Origin: Chloroflexi bacterium HGW-Chloroflexi-6
GTDB lineage: Bacteria > Chloroflexota > Anaerolineae > Anaerolineales > Villigracilaceae
Assembly: GCA_002840685.1 (NCBI GenBank)
Contig: PHBU01000011.1
Span: forward strand, 248,001 to 312,000
Direction: 5' to 3'
Length of the DNA stretch: 64,000 nucleotides
Shown here: in pieces, positions 25,853 to 35,286 of the stretch
Position numbering within the stretch: the stretch's first letter is position 1
How the letters are laid out: each line of letters begins with the position of its first letter
Made by a program: the position numbers and the translations under genes
The notes under the pieces: generated by a model
What the model was told of the DNA's origin: nothing
The model's database searches: none
What the model saw: the letters and a program-made list of their open reading frames with translations, nothing else

Positions 25853-28717
25853 TCAGCACCCGCAGGGGCCGGAAGTGGTGACAGTGCGAAGGGCAGGGGG
25901 TGCGGCTCGGGCGGTCAGGTCGCTAGGGGCACAGCCTGCGCCGGGTTTGAGCCGGTCGAGCGGCAGCGGCGGGCCAGGGTCGCTCAGGATGCCCTCGGCC
26001 AGGAAGTTCTGCCCAACCACGAAAGCGGGCGGGAAGTTGGGCGAGCGGCTGCCAATATCGATCTGGGTATCCAGCCCCAGGCGCGCCTCGCCGAGGCGGA
26101 AAAGCGCCCAGAAAAAGCGGATATCGTAGGTGGTGTGGGCGGGTTTTTCGAGTTCGACGATTTTGCGGGCAAGCCCCAGCCGCGACTGGTAGATCTCTGA
26201 ATCGGTGCTGATATTGCCCGGCATGGGCAGCAGTACCGAAAAGTGATGTGCATTACGCACCAACGGCAGGAAAACCGTTTCGAAACGATACCAATCCTCG
26301 AGCGGGGCGCCGTCGGCTGGCAGCGACTTGGGCATTTCAGCGTTGTCGAAGCTCTCGAGCGCTTGATCCGGGCTGAGGGCGTAGGCCGTGTTATAGGCCG
26401 CGAGCGTGCCGTAGGCGCGCATCAGATAAGCCTGCCAGAGCGGCCAATCGGCAGATCGGGCAGCAGGCGCAAAACCCAGGTTCTTGAGCGAGAACAGCTT
26501 CCACGACTCGCTTGCTGCACCGCCAGGATCATAGATGGGATACTCACCAGCCAGCCCACTCGACTGTTGATAGCGATAATTCAATTCGGCATGGCCATCT
26601 TCAGGGCGCCAGACAGCGTTTTCGAGCGTAATACCGCTGCGCAGCACATCAGTCGGATCGCCGTAGAGCACGCCCGGGAAAGCGCGCGTGCGGAAGGCTT
26701 CGATGATGCGCAGGCTGCCGGGGGCTTCGCTGCCGCAGCAGTTCAGGTCGGTGAAAATATGCTCACCGGGGCATTCATCCAGCGCCAGGCGCAGCGCCAT
26801 ACGGATCCCACGTGGTGTGCCGCGATATTGGAAGAAAATCATGGCATAACGAATAAACAGGCGGCGGCGGTAATCGTCCCAGGCCGGGTCGAGGGCTGCA
26901 CCAAACCAGCCAGCCAGCCAGTCCAGGGCTTCGGGCGAAGCCGTGGAAACATCGAAAAGCTGGCGCACCGCTGCGATGCGGTCTTCAATGGTTGTATAAA
27001 TGCCTTCAGGGTTGGCCAGGTAACGTTCGAGAAAAGAGGCAGATGCGCTGTCTTGTTGATAAGCGGCGGGCAGGTAATTTTCCAGGTAAGAAAAGCGCGG
27101 ATAATAAACACGCATGGCGCGCAGGCGCGGAGTGCGCTGTCCGTTGCCACGCAGGGTAACGCGAATCTCCAGGTATTGTCCGGTTGCGCGCTGGAAGAGC
27201 AGTTCCCAGGTACCGCTGCCGAGCGGGGCCTGCGGAACAGGCATGGCAGGCCGGTAGGGCTTTCTGAAAGGGTTACCGGCATAGGGTAGTTCCGATCCGT
27301 CATTGCGCAGGTACAGGCGTTCGCGCTGCCAGGGCTGGGCAGTCAAATCGTCAGGCGAATCGGCGGCCCGGCTCCACACATCCACGCTGGTGTCGGGCGG
27401 CAGGCAGGCATCCAGCATCATGCGGTGCCAGACCGTGTTGGGCTGGTGCCCGTCAAAAGATTTGAAGAAGCTGCCCTCGCTGCGATAGCGCGGACGGAGC
27501 TGCTGAACAAGCGCCAGCCAGCGTTCGCCCATATCGTAATAAACCTTGCCATCCGATGCGACCAAAGCCTTGCCGCTGAACAAACGCATCGGCAGGTAGA
27601 TTTCGGGGAGCGGGTCGAGATCGAGCAGGCTGTCAGTGCCCTCGATGTGGAAGGCAAAAGTCTGGTTGCCGCCCGATGAGACAATGTACAGGCGATCGGG
27701 AATGGTTTCGCCATTCTCTTCATGCTCGGGCAGGAAGGCAAAGTCATGCGCAGTCAGCGTGAAACCTTCCGCACTCGATTCTTCCATTTTGTCGGCCAGG
27801 ATCTCCAGCGAAACCGGGTTGCCCAGACGCTGACCAAGGCGAAAGCGCGAAACCTGCGAGAAATCTTCGCTTGGACGGCGGTCAAGGATCAGCACAGTGC
27901 AGTCGGGCAGGCCTTCGATGGCGATCGGGTCTTCGACATCCAGGGGGGTTGCATCAGCCAGTTTGATCCCCTGCGGGAAACCCGTGGCAGGCGTGATGCG
28001 CTTTTCGCCGCTTTCAGGCTGGAAGATCTCCGGCGCAGGAGCCTCGGGCGGCTGCAAGGTCTGGTCTTTGGCAATAACGTTAAAGAAACGGTCAATGGCC
28101 CAAAAGCGGAGATTAAGGCGGTCGAGGATCCACAACCCGCCGCCGGGCATCGGCGACATGTCGAACGGGACAAAGTCAATCTCCTGCGGCCAGACAATTT
28201 GGGTGGGTGTGCCGCCCGCCAGCAGGTCAAAGATGATCAAGCCTTTCGGGTCGAGCACCCCGGCCACCAGGTACTGGCCTTCGGTGGTGGTCAACCCGCT
28301 GAAGGTCAAACTGGCGGGAAGAGGAGCCGTCTCCAGCGGGACAAAGGGATTTTCGTCCTCAGGCGGGCAGATAAACGGTTCAGGAACGGGGTAGTAATCG
28401 ACTGCCGCGCGGGAACCAGCCGGCAGGGTGCGGATGACCTTGCGCTGCGAGTCGATCCAGTACCAGTTGCCCAGCCGATCGCGGGCAGCGCCGCGCCGGT
28501 CTTCGGGCGTGGGCAAAACATCCGCGGGAGAGGCGACATAATGGAACAAGAGCGGTTCGAGGATGAGATGGGCGTGTTCGCTGTCCCAGGCCAGACCGGT
28601 CTGGTTCTCGACTTCATCCTGCCACGAGTCTGCCAGGGGTTTGCCCTGCAGATCGAGGCAGGCAGACCAGTCAGGTTTGCCCAGCAAGAGATGGTAGCGA
28701 GTGCCGTTGGCGTCCAC
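25853..28717 (-). CDS. Tail protein I-like baseplate protein (Afp12-like) with large N-terminal beta domain
   Basis: A 954-residue protein starting with GTG directly after the upstream stop (TAA-GTG), with GAGGAG 9 bases before it. Residues ~1-560 are beta-rich with repeated GGLWILDR, YLVAGVLD and RLYIVSSGG stretches, like a beta-propeller. From about 560 the phage tail protein I family begins: YLPAAYQ, SFLERYLANPEGIYTTIEDRI, LDWLAGWFGAALDPAW, RYRGTPRGIRMALRL-like. In P2-type machines gpI forms part of the baseplate wedge. A propeller joined to gpI is seen in eCIS proteins of several phyla. The C-terminal ~80 residues end in Cys-Gly. Confidence 0.85.
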   Translation of the reverse strand: MDANGTRYHLLLGKPDWSACLDLQGKPLADSWQDEVENQTGLAWDSEHAHLILEPLLFHYVASPADVLPTPEDRRGAARDRLGNWYWIDSQRKVIRTLPAGSRAAVDYYPVPEPFICPPEDENPFVPLETAPLPASLTFSGLTTTEGQYLVAGVLDPKGLIIFDLLAGGTPTQIVWPQEIDFVPFDMSPMPGGGLWILDRLNLRFWAIDRFFNVIAKDQTLQPPEAPAPEIFQPESGEKRITPATGFPQGIKLADATPLDVEDPIAIEGLPDCTVLILDRRPSEDFSQVSRFRLGQRLGNPVSLEILADKMEESSAEGFTLTAHDFAFLPEHEENGETIPDRLYIVSSGGNQTFAFHIEGTDSLLDLDPLPEIYLPMRLFSGKALVASDGKVYYDMGERWLALVQQLRPRYRSEGSFFKSFDGHQPNTVWHRMMLDACLPPDTSVDVWSRAADSPDDLTAQPWQRERLYLRNDGSELPYAGNPFRKPYRPAMPVPQAPLGSGTWELLFQRATGQYLEIRVTLRGNGQRTPRLRAMRVYYPRFSYLENYLPAAYQQDSASASFLERYLANPEGIYTTIEDRIAAVRQLFDVSTASPEALDWLAGWFGAALDPAWDDYRRRLFIRYAMIFFQYRGTPRGIRMALRLALDECPGEHIFTDLNCCGSEAPGSLRIIEAFRTRAFPGVLYGDPTDVLRSGITLENAVWRPEDGHAELNYRYQQSSGLAGEYPIYDPGGAASESWKLFSLKNLGFAPAARSADWPLWQAYLMRAYGTLAAYNTAYALSPDQALESFDNAEMPKSLPADGAPLEDWYRFETVFLPLVRNAHHFSVLLPMPGNISTDSEIYQSRLGLARKIVELEKPAHTTYDIRFFWALFRLGEARLGLDTQIDIGSRSPNFPPAFVVGQNFLAEGILSDPGPPLPLDRLKPGAGCAPSDLTARAAPPALRTVTTSGPCGC

Positions 28718-30997
28718 TTATTTGCACTCCTCGGGGATGATCGGAATAGGCAGCGGTTTTGGCCCGACAGGCGGGGTGCTCTCGCTCAGCCCCAACTGCG
28801 CAGCCGAAAGCGGGTCGCCCAGGCTGATCGACATCCCGGCAATCCGCGGCAGCTGAATACCCGTCATCGGAACGGATGAAAGCGAGGTCGGGCCGCTGCC
28901 CTTGAACAAGAGCACATTTTTAACCGACATGACGCCCGGCACGCGGCTGGCGACGGCAGCCAGCTCGAGCGCAACCACCGGCTTGCCGAGCGGCCAGCCT
29001 TTGGCGCCGCTGGCGTAGTTGGTGATGGTTTCGTCCACGGGCAGGCCGGGGAAAGGCGGCAGGGGAGAAAGGAACTGGTACAACGAGGACTTAACCTGCT
29101 CACGCACTTCGGCGATGCTCAAGCCCGGCATGGTCTGGATGCCGACCGAAACCCAGACCGGCACGTACTCCGGCCCGGACAGATACAACTCGGTCGTCAC
29201 CAGGCGGCGCGGGTTGAGATAAAGGCAAATCGCGTCGAGGAAGTTCTTGTCCGGTTCGGGGGTATCAGGGTGCTGCTGATCGTAACGCGGGATGACCACC
29301 AGCGAAACCATGCCTGGCGCATCACCCGATTGCGTGGAGTGGCGCGGATGATAAGCGGGCAGCACTTCGACGCGGGCCACATCGGCCCCCGGCGTGCGAA
29401 AGGTGATCGTCTCGAAATCATTGACCGTCACCAGCCGATCGCGATGCTGCAAGTAGCGCGTGATCTGTTTTTCGGCTTCGGCCTGGGTCTCAGAGTCAAC
29501 GCCGCCCCAGGTTGCCAGCGGATTGGTGATCTTGATCCCGGCTGGCAGGGCTGGGCTGTTGTTGAGCGACCCCGCTCCCAGGTTGCCCGCCGCGCCGACC
29601 GAATAGGTGTAATCGGCGCTGATGGCGGCTCCCGCCGGGGGGCGGCGACCGTGATTGCCATCGCCAAAGCGCAAGAGGCCGGCCTCGGCGTCCAGGCTGA
29701 AAACATCGGCGGGAGCGAAAGGCGGTTTGCCGCTGCCGGGCGGCAGAGAGGCGTCGCTGGAGGGTACTTCAGGCCCGGCGCTGATCAGGTCATCGATCTC
29801 CCACCAGACGGCGGTGCCGTTGGCATCACTGACGCGCAGCTTGACCGAACCGGGGATGACCGGTGTGCGGCTGAGTGTGGCGGTCTGGTCCGGTTCGCCG
29901 CTGCCGAGCGGCAGGCGTTCGTTGATGACCGTCGCACCCTGTGAAACAGTGGTAGCGTTAATTCCCAGCCAATAAATGGCGGCCTGTGAACCGGCCGGGG
30001 CGGTGATATGCAGCCAGGTGATCAGGCGGCTGTCCAAGTTGGTGTCATCAAGAGCAGGCGGAAAATCGCCCACACCCAGCTCGAGCGGGTCGAGATTTTC
30101 CCACATTTTCAGAGAAGCGGATTCAGGCAGCATGACCTGGATGATGCCGGGCGTCGTCAGCACATCGCTGCTGGCCTCGGCCGGGATGGCGCGATAGGTT
30201 GGCTGGCGATCGGCTGGCAGCAGTCCGCCGCTCGGGACTTCAAAGACAAGCCGCGAAGCCTGGTCCGGCGCGGTCTGGCCGACCGGGTTAAGCAAACGTT
30301 CCGCATCTGAAAGGTAGGGCGCAATGCCCAGGCTGAGCGTTTTACCGCCGATCGCATCGCGCGTCTTTTGCAGGGCATCCGGGTCTTTTTCGCTGGCGCG
30401 CACCAGAAGTGCAACCCACAACCCATCAACCACGTCCGCCGAACCGAGGTCGATGCCAGTGCTGGCAGGCGAGGGTTCAGGCATGGCAGCCGTTTCGTAG
30501 AGTTGCAGCGCATCCAGGCTGGTGGTGTCGTCAGGGAAGAAACTGGCATAAAGCTGGCGATAATATTCCTTCTGACTGCTGGTCAGGTTGGGCAAGCGGC
30601 GCTTGTAATAGGCCCGGGCCTCGATCGGCAGCACATCCAAGCCGATGCCAGTCCGGAAAGGAACCTGCCCGGCGCGGGCTTCGATACCGCTGTTGAGCGT
30701 GAACGTGACCAACGGGCCGCGCTCGTTGGAGAAAGTCACCAGCCCCTTGGCCGGGGCCGCCGATTGAAGCGGCATTCCCAACAGCGACAGGAACTTGCGG
30801 CGGTTGTGCTCGGGCACCTGGTTGGCGCGATAGAGCAGGTTCTCGGTCAGGAAGGAGAAAACCTCGACCAGCGTGACGCCCGGATCGCTTTTATTGAAAT
30901 TCGTCCACTCCGGGTTATGTACGGGAATGCGCGCCAGGCCCTCGTCGAGCAAGTCCTGGTAACGGCGGTCGTCCAAAGTCGGGATTTTGATGGGCAT
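28718..30997 (-). CDS. Baseplate assembly protein J-like (Afp11-like)
   Basis: A 759-residue wedge protein. The N-terminus has the conserved eCIS gpJ start: LDDRRYQDLLDEGLARIPVH, then WTNFNKSDPGVTLVEVFSFLTENLLYRANQVP. A central beta-rich insertion contains several Thr/Ser-rich sandwich-like stretches. The later part is J-like: VTVNDFETITFRTPGADVARVEVLP, VSLVVIPRYD, then a circularly acting C-terminal region with VGIQTMPGLSIAEVREQV. It bridges spike hub and sheath in the baseplate. It pairs with the gpI-like gene, which abuts its stop, and with gp25 upstream. Confidence 0.9.
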   Translation of the reverse strand: MPIKIPTLDDRRYQDLLDEGLARIPVHNPEWTNFNKSDPGVTLVEVFSFLTENLLYRANQVPEHNRRKFLSLLGMPLQSAAPAKGLVTFSNERGPLVTFTLNSGIEARAGQVPFRTGIGLDVLPIEARAYYKRRLPNLTSSQKEYYRQLYASFFPDDTTSLDALQLYETAAMPEPSPASTGIDLGSADVVDGLWVALLVRASEKDPDALQKTRDAIGGKTLSLGIAPYLSDAERLLNPVGQTAPDQASRLVFEVPSGGLLPADRQPTYRAIPAEASSDVLTTPGIIQVMLPESASLKMWENLDPLELGVGDFPPALDDTNLDSRLITWLHITAPAGSQAAIYWLGINATTVSQGATVINERLPLGSGEPDQTATLSRTPVIPGSVKLRVSDANGTAVWWEIDDLISAGPEVPSSDASLPPGSGKPPFAPADVFSLDAEAGLLRFGDGNHGRRPPAGAAISADYTYSVGAAGNLGAGSLNNSPALPAGIKITNPLATWGGVDSETQAEAEKQITRYLQHRDRLVTVNDFETITFRTPGADVARVEVLPAYHPRHSTQSGDAPGMVSLVVIPRYDQQHPDTPEPDKNFLDAICLYLNPRRLVTTELYLSGPEYVPVWVSVGIQTMPGLSIAEVREQVKSSLYQFLSPLPPFPGLPVDETITNYASGAKGWPLGKPVVALELAAVASRVPGVMSVKNVLLFKGSGPTSLSSVPMTGIQLPRIAGMSISLGDPLSAAQLGLSESTPPVGPKPLPIPIIPEECK

Positions 30998-31016
30998 AGT
31001 TCGTCCTCAAGTTCTC

Positions 31017-31108
31017 TTGTACTGGAACTTTCCGATTTTGCAGGGTGAAAACGGTGAATTTCAGCTGTTCTCACCCTACATCTTTATGAAGTTCCAGCAC
31101 TTGTACAA
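31017..31108 (-). other. Structured intercistronic region between gp25 and gpJ genes
   Basis: Nested inverted repeats fill most of the ~110-base gap. Outer: TTGTAC-TGGAACTT (31017-31030) pairs with AAGTTCCA and GTACAA (31089-31096, 31103-31108). Inner: GGGTGA and TCACCC with a partly paired interior. It has no clear T tract, so it is more likely an RNA-processing or stability element than a terminator. Confidence 0.55.
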
Positions 31109-31111
31109 AAA

Positions 31112-31501
31112 TCAGCCAAGCCGGATGTTCATATCCATGCGTTCGACAGATTGTGTGGCCACCAGTTTGTATTGGATGGTGACGATGGCCGCCTGCGGAT
31201 CGTTGGGATCCTCGTCCACTTTGATGGTCTCAATCGCAATCCGCGGCTCCCACAGGCCGAGCGCCTTTTTGATGCGGTCCGTGATCAGGGTGCGCGTGGC
31301 AACCGTGTTGGGCTCGAACAGGTAACGGCTCAATCCGCCGCCGAACTCGGGCAGCATGATCCGTTCCTCCTGCTCGGTCATCAGAATGACGCGGATCGAC
31401 TCGCGAATGTTTTCTTCGCCCTCCGACCAGGCCAGGCGGCCATCCGCGCCCACGCGCGGCGGAAAACTGATCCCGCGTCCAAAAATGCTGGCTTTGCTCA
31501 T
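31112..31501 (-). CDS. GPW/gp25 family baseplate protein (Afp9-like)
   Basis: A 129-residue protein of the gp25 family, the wedge subunit that nucleates sheath assembly. It begins FGRGISFPPRV and carries the family core EENIRESIRVILMTEQEERIMLPEFGGGLSRYLFEPN, including the conserved EExR-type turn. The ATG at 31501 overlaps the stop of the upstream gene by 4 bases (ATGA), which fixes the start. Strong family match. Confidence 0.93.
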   Translation of the reverse strand: MSKASIFGRGISFPPRVGADGRLAWSEGEENIRESIRVILMTEQEERIMLPEFGGGLSRYLFEPNTVATRTLITDRIKKALGLWEPRIAIETIKVDEDPNDPQAAIVTIQYKLVATQSVERMDMNIRLG

Positions 31502-33465
31502 GCGCTCTCCTTGGCTGAGAATTTCGGGATCGGGAAGCACAACACGAAAAACGCCGACCAGCGGAAGACAATATCAAGCAGGTTGACGATGATCATCAGC
31601 ATCAGGAAGGCGCAAATGGTGATGATCGGGATGCTGAGCGAGCAGATCATGCCGATCGTCAATCCGTTGTCCTCGCAGGGTTCGTTGGATATATCCAGAT
31701 CTTTGTGCAGCGGGAAAGGCAGCACCGAGCGGATCAAATCTCCCAGCCCCATGCCGCGCGCGCGCTGCACCTGTCCGCAGAGCATGTCTGAAACCATGAA
31801 AGCGGTGTTCTTGTCGAACTTGCGCAGGCCAGCCGGGCTGGTATCCATCGGCAACGGGATGCGGATAGGCCGGGCAGGGGCATCGGGATCGAAGAATCCG
31901 GCAATCTGGAAGGGTTCACTCGAGTCGCTCAACAGCGACTCAGGGATTGGGAAGCAATTCGGGCGCTCAAACACACAGCGGATGACGAACCAGCCGATCT
32001 CGTTAACCTTGAGCGGAGTCTGGGCTGCCAGTGGAACGGCCGGCAGCCGCACTGCTGTCTCAACCGGGATGGCATCCAATACCACCTGGCGCAGGCTGTC
32101 CAGTTCATCCGATGCGGATTCTGCGCCTGCCGTAAATGGCGCGCGTTCGGCAATGGTAAGAAACGGCTGGGGCGCGCCGGAAAGCAGGTTGGATTTCGAA
32201 ACATCCACCAGCGGGAAGATGAAGTTCGGCCAGGTCACGCCCCGCCCGCTGCCATCATAAGCGACATCGGCGGTTTCCAATTTTTGGCGAAATGCGCGGA
32301 TCTTGCCCAGGGCCGCGCCCAAAGATTGGAGCGGCGCCACCCCAAACTGTTCATCCAGACGCAGCGCGATATCGATCGGGGAATCCTTGTAAAGTTTTGT
32401 GCCATTCAACGCCGTTACCAGCGCCGATTCTTTCGTGGTCAGGGAGGCCGGTGTGCCTTCCAACGATTTGAGCACATTCGGCAGGTGCTCGGCCAGGAAA
32501 TCGGCAAAATCGAGCATCAAATACCAGGATGTCTCCTGCAAACGCAGGCGGACTTTGGTCAGTTCCTGGCGCTGGGAGCTGTTGTTATCCCCGGCGGCAT
32601 CTTCCGCCAGCCGGTTAAGCAAATCGTCGGAGGTGTCGATCAGCTGCTGCCACGGCCCAAAGAAAACGCGCCGCGCCTGCATATCCAGACGCGGATCAAG
32701 CTCCGCTTCGGCGGCCCCGCCAGATCCGGGCAGCGCTGCAACCTGGACGGTTTTCTCAACCGCGCCCAGATAGGCATCCCGTTTGCCGGTCGGCACCAAC
32801 CCTCCGAACAAGCGGCGGCGGTAACCGTCCGTTTGCAGGTAATTCATGGCAAAGAACGGATGTTGTTCCTCACCCGGCGCAAGCAGGTGAATATCGACCG
32901 CTTTTTGCCAGGCTCCATCCACAAAGGCATATTCTTCATATTTTTCAGGCGCGGCAGCCGGCTCGGGCGGCGTCACCCCGACCGGGAAAGCGGCCGGATT
33001 CTTGAGCATCAAGCGCCGCACCACAAAGCTGGCCTTCTCCTGCGCCCCGGTGCTGATCGAGCGGTCTGGCATACCCACCTGACGACAGACCAGGCTGGCC
33101 GTAACCATGTAATAGCGCATGTGCGAAGGCTGGTAGAGCTTGAGCGGCAGATCTTCAATTTCAGCGTCAACTTCCAGTGTGGCCAGGGCGTTCGTTGCCA
33201 GCGCCCCAAACACACCTGCGCGGCGCAGTTGAATGGCCCGCAACTGGGCCGGCAAAGCCTTGACCGGCGAGGGAGCGTTCATCGGTCGCTGCCAGGTTTC
33301 GGGCTGCGCTTTGTATTCCGGCAGACGCTCGGGCTGGTTGGCCAGCATGGACATAAAATCATCCATGAAGTTGTCGTTGTCGAACCGCAACAGGGTTGGT
33401 TTGCCAAACGAACCGTTGGCGTTGCTCCAGGTGGGTGGTGCGCTTGTCCAAAGAATATCGCTCAT
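31498..33465 (-). CDS. Large conserved eCIS protein with hydrophobic C-terminus
   Basis: A 655-residue protein between spike and gp25. The N-terminal part contains FMDDFMSMLANQPERL and repeated references to two-sided beta segments (RRAGVFGALATNALATLEVDAEIEDLPLKLYQPSHMRYYMV). A long central helical region holds QQLIDTSDDLLNRLAEDA and WYLMLDFADFLAEHLPNVLKSLEG. The last ~50 residues are very hydrophobic (SIPIITICAFLMLMIIVNLLDI, then a second short stretch WSAFFVLCFPIP), enough for one or two membrane helices. The ATG at 33465 follows the spike stop by 4 bases. Function is unknown; a membrane-docking part of the baseplate is a possibility. Confidence 0.7.
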   Translation of the reverse strand: MSDILWTSAPPTWSNANGSFGKPTLLRFDNDNFMDDFMSMLANQPERLPEYKAQPETWQRPMNAPSPVKALPAQLRAIQLRRAGVFGALATNALATLEVDAEIEDLPLKLYQPSHMRYYMVTASLVCRQVGMPDRSISTGAQEKASFVVRRLMLKNPAAFPVGVTPPEPAAAPEKYEEYAFVDGAWQKAVDIHLLAPGEEQHPFFAMNYLQTDGYRRRLFGGLVPTGKRDAYLGAVEKTVQVAALPGSGGAAEAELDPRLDMQARRVFFGPWQQLIDTSDDLLNRLAEDAAGDNNSSQRQELTKVRLRLQETSWYLMLDFADFLAEHLPNVLKSLEGTPASLTTKESALVTALNGTKLYKDSPIDIALRLDEQFGVAPLQSLGAALGKIRAFRQKLETADVAYDGSGRGVTWPNFIFPLVDVSKSNLLSGAPQPFLTIAERAPFTAGAESASDELDSLRQVVLDAIPVETAVRLPAVPLAAQTPLKVNEIGWFVIRCVFERPNCFPIPESLLSDSSEPFQIAGFFDPDAPARPIRIPLPMDTSPAGLRKFDKNTAFMVSDMLCGQVQRARGMGLGDLIRSVLPFPLHKDLDISNEPCEDNGLTIGMICSLSIPIITICAFLMLMIIVNLLDIVFRWSAFFVLCFPIPKFSAKESA

Positions 33466-33469
33466 AAAA

Positions 33470-34192
33470 TCACCAGATATTTCCCGCGCCGGGGGTGTAG
33501 GTGGTACCGACAACCGTTGTGGCAATGATGGTTGGGGTCTGGACAGTGCCGCTAAAACGCGACATGGCGGCATTCACACTGACCTGTGGAGCATTGATTT
33601 CTAGGCTGGTGCCGGCAGTGATCGTCACTTTCATGGCCGCGTTGATGGTGATGCCCTGCGCTTTCATCTCAATAAAATTACCGTTGCTATCCTCGATCTT
33701 GATCTCGGCCGGGCCATCCTTGAGGGACAGCTTCTGACCGCCGGGGGTTTCCACGATAAATTTTTCCTGCCCGTCCTGATCGTCGAGGGTTACCTTGACA
33801 CCATTCCGTGAACGTAGAACTTTTTTGTAATTATTGCCTGAGCCGTCCATGCTTTCGGGGGGCGTGTCACTACCATTCCACAATCCGCCGACCACATACG
33901 GGCGACGCGGATCGCCCGCTTCGAAGGCCACCAGCACTTCGTCATCCACATCCGGGATGAACCAACTGCCGCGATCCTTGCCGCCCATCAGCGTAGCCAG
34001 ACGCGCCCAGATCTCGTAGCTTTCTCCGGCGTTATCCGGCGACCAGGGCAGTTTGATCTTGACTCGCCCCTGCCCATCCGGGTCTTTGATGTCGGTCACA
34101 ATCGCAACAAAGACGCCATACCAGCGCCCGCCCAGCCCGCTAGACTGGCGGGAGTCAGCTATTTGCTCAAGAAGGTTTTGCTCAAACAACAT
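33470..34192 (-). CDS. gpV/gp5-type spike protein (Afp8 C-terminal part)
   Basis: A 240-residue central spike. The OB-fold of phage baseplate assembly protein V is visible at about 25-105: VFVAIVTDIKDPDGQGRVKIKLPW, then WARLATLMGGKDRGSWFIPDVDDEVLVAFEAGDPRRPYVVGGLW. The C-terminal half has repeating short beta units (KVTLDDQDGQEKF, IKIEDSNGNFIEMK, ITAGTSLEINAP) that form the trimeric beta-helix needle in gp5/VgrG. In Afp the spike and hub are one VgrG-like chain; here they are two adjacent genes. No PAAR tip domain is seen. Confidence 0.93.
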   Translation of the reverse strand: MLFEQNLLEQIADSRQSSGLGGRWYGVFVAIVTDIKDPDGQGRVKIKLPWSPDNAGESYEIWARLATLMGGKDRGSWFIPDVDDEVLVAFEAGDPRRPYVVGGLWNGSDTPPESMDGSGNNYKKVLRSRNGVKVTLDDQDGQEKFIVETPGGQKLSLKDGPAEIKIEDSNGNFIEMKAQGITINAAMKVTITAGTSLEINAPQVSVNAAMSRFSGTVQTPTIIATTVVGTTYTPGAGNIW

Positions 34193-34198
34193 TTCGCC

Positions 34199-35272
34199 TC
34201 ATTCGCTGATAAACGGCCGCTCGACCGAGAATTGGGTCCGAAAACCGGACGCCTGATCGAACGTATGCCGCACTTCGCAGATGTAATACTTGCCGCTGAA
34301 CATTGGGCCGAGCGCCTCGATCTCGACCAGATTACCTACGCGCAGTTTCGGGTCAAAATTGGTGGTGCCTGTACCCGTTACGAAGCGGCGCGCCATGGTA
34401 CGGAAATACCCCTCCGCATAGGTACGGGCTTCTTCCTGGCTGAACGGAACCGTGTGCACCAACGATTCAATGCGCGCGCCAATTTTCTCTTCCAAAATGT
34501 CCGCGCCGCTTTTGTTGCCGTCCAACTCGTTGCTGACAGGTGATTTGTCGGCTGCGTGAGAGACCGTCTGCTTCGCGCCAACATCCCAACCGTGTGCTTT
34601 GACCGAAGTACGCTGCGCGGCCAGGTCAGCCTGGACGGTAAAACTGTGCAGGCTGCCGCCATAGCTCAAACGCACCGTTTCAGCGCCGCGCGCAGAACGC
34701 GGACAGGCATGCAAGGTATCCTCTTCAAGCCACAACTCCACTTCCAGCAACCGCGCGCGTTCGCGCAGGAAAGCCAGATCACTCTGATTAACCTGCGCCA
34801 AAGCACGATGTGTGGGACCCTCCAGTTGAATATCATCGCGCAGGCTGTGGTCTCGCGCCACCTGGCGAAACAAATCGGCGTCGCTCGTATCCTCGAAGCT
34901 GCGCGTGCGGCGGGTCATGCGCAAATCCTGCAAGCGGTCTTCGGCCAGCAGAACGATCGCGGGCGATTGACCTTGCGGGTATTCCGCTTCGAAACCCATG
35001 ACGCGACCGTTAAAAATGATGGTCTCGTCGCCCTGGGGCTTGATCTTCAGGCCATGCCCAAAATCGATCTTACTGCGGTCGAGAAATTGAAAGCCTGTGC
35101 CCTCTCCCGACACGCCCCAGTTGGATAGTTTCAACTCGCAGCGATATAAACCCTGCACATTTTCAACAATCAGCATCTCGAGCAGCATTTCGGTAAACGA
35201 AGCTTGTTCCTGCCCGTTAACTTCCAAAACAGGCCGGGCAGTTTGAAGCAAGCGATTTTCAGCAGGAGGCAT
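34199..35272 (-). CDS. gpD/gp27-type hub protein (late control D-like)
   Basis: A 357-residue protein of the phage late control D / VgrG N-terminal family. It has EMLLEMLIVENVQGLYRCELKLSNWG near the start, then FGHGLKIKPQGDETIIFNGRVMGFE, and HRALAQVNQSDLAFLRERARLLEVELWLEEDTLHACP, which are hub barrel signatures. It forms the trimeric hub that joins tube and spike. Its stop lies 6 bases before the spike start, so hub and spike are made together. GAGG is 11 bases before the ATG. Confidence 0.92.
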   Translation of the reverse strand: MPPAENRLLQTARPVLEVNGQEQASFTEMLLEMLIVENVQGLYRCELKLSNWGVSGEGTGFQFLDRSKIDFGHGLKIKPQGDETIIFNGRVMGFEAEYPQGQSPAIVLLAEDRLQDLRMTRRTRSFEDTSDADLFRQVARDHSLRDDIQLEGPTHRALAQVNQSDLAFLRERARLLEVELWLEEDTLHACPRSARGAETVRLSYGGSLHSFTVQADLAAQRTSVKAHGWDVGAKQTVSHAADKSPVSNELDGNKSGADILEEKIGARIESLVHTVPFSQEEARTYAEGYFRTMARRFVTGTGTTNFDPKLRVGNLVEIEALGPMFSGKYYICEVRHTFDQASGFRTQFSVERPFISE

Positions 35273-35286
35273 GGATAATTACCTCA

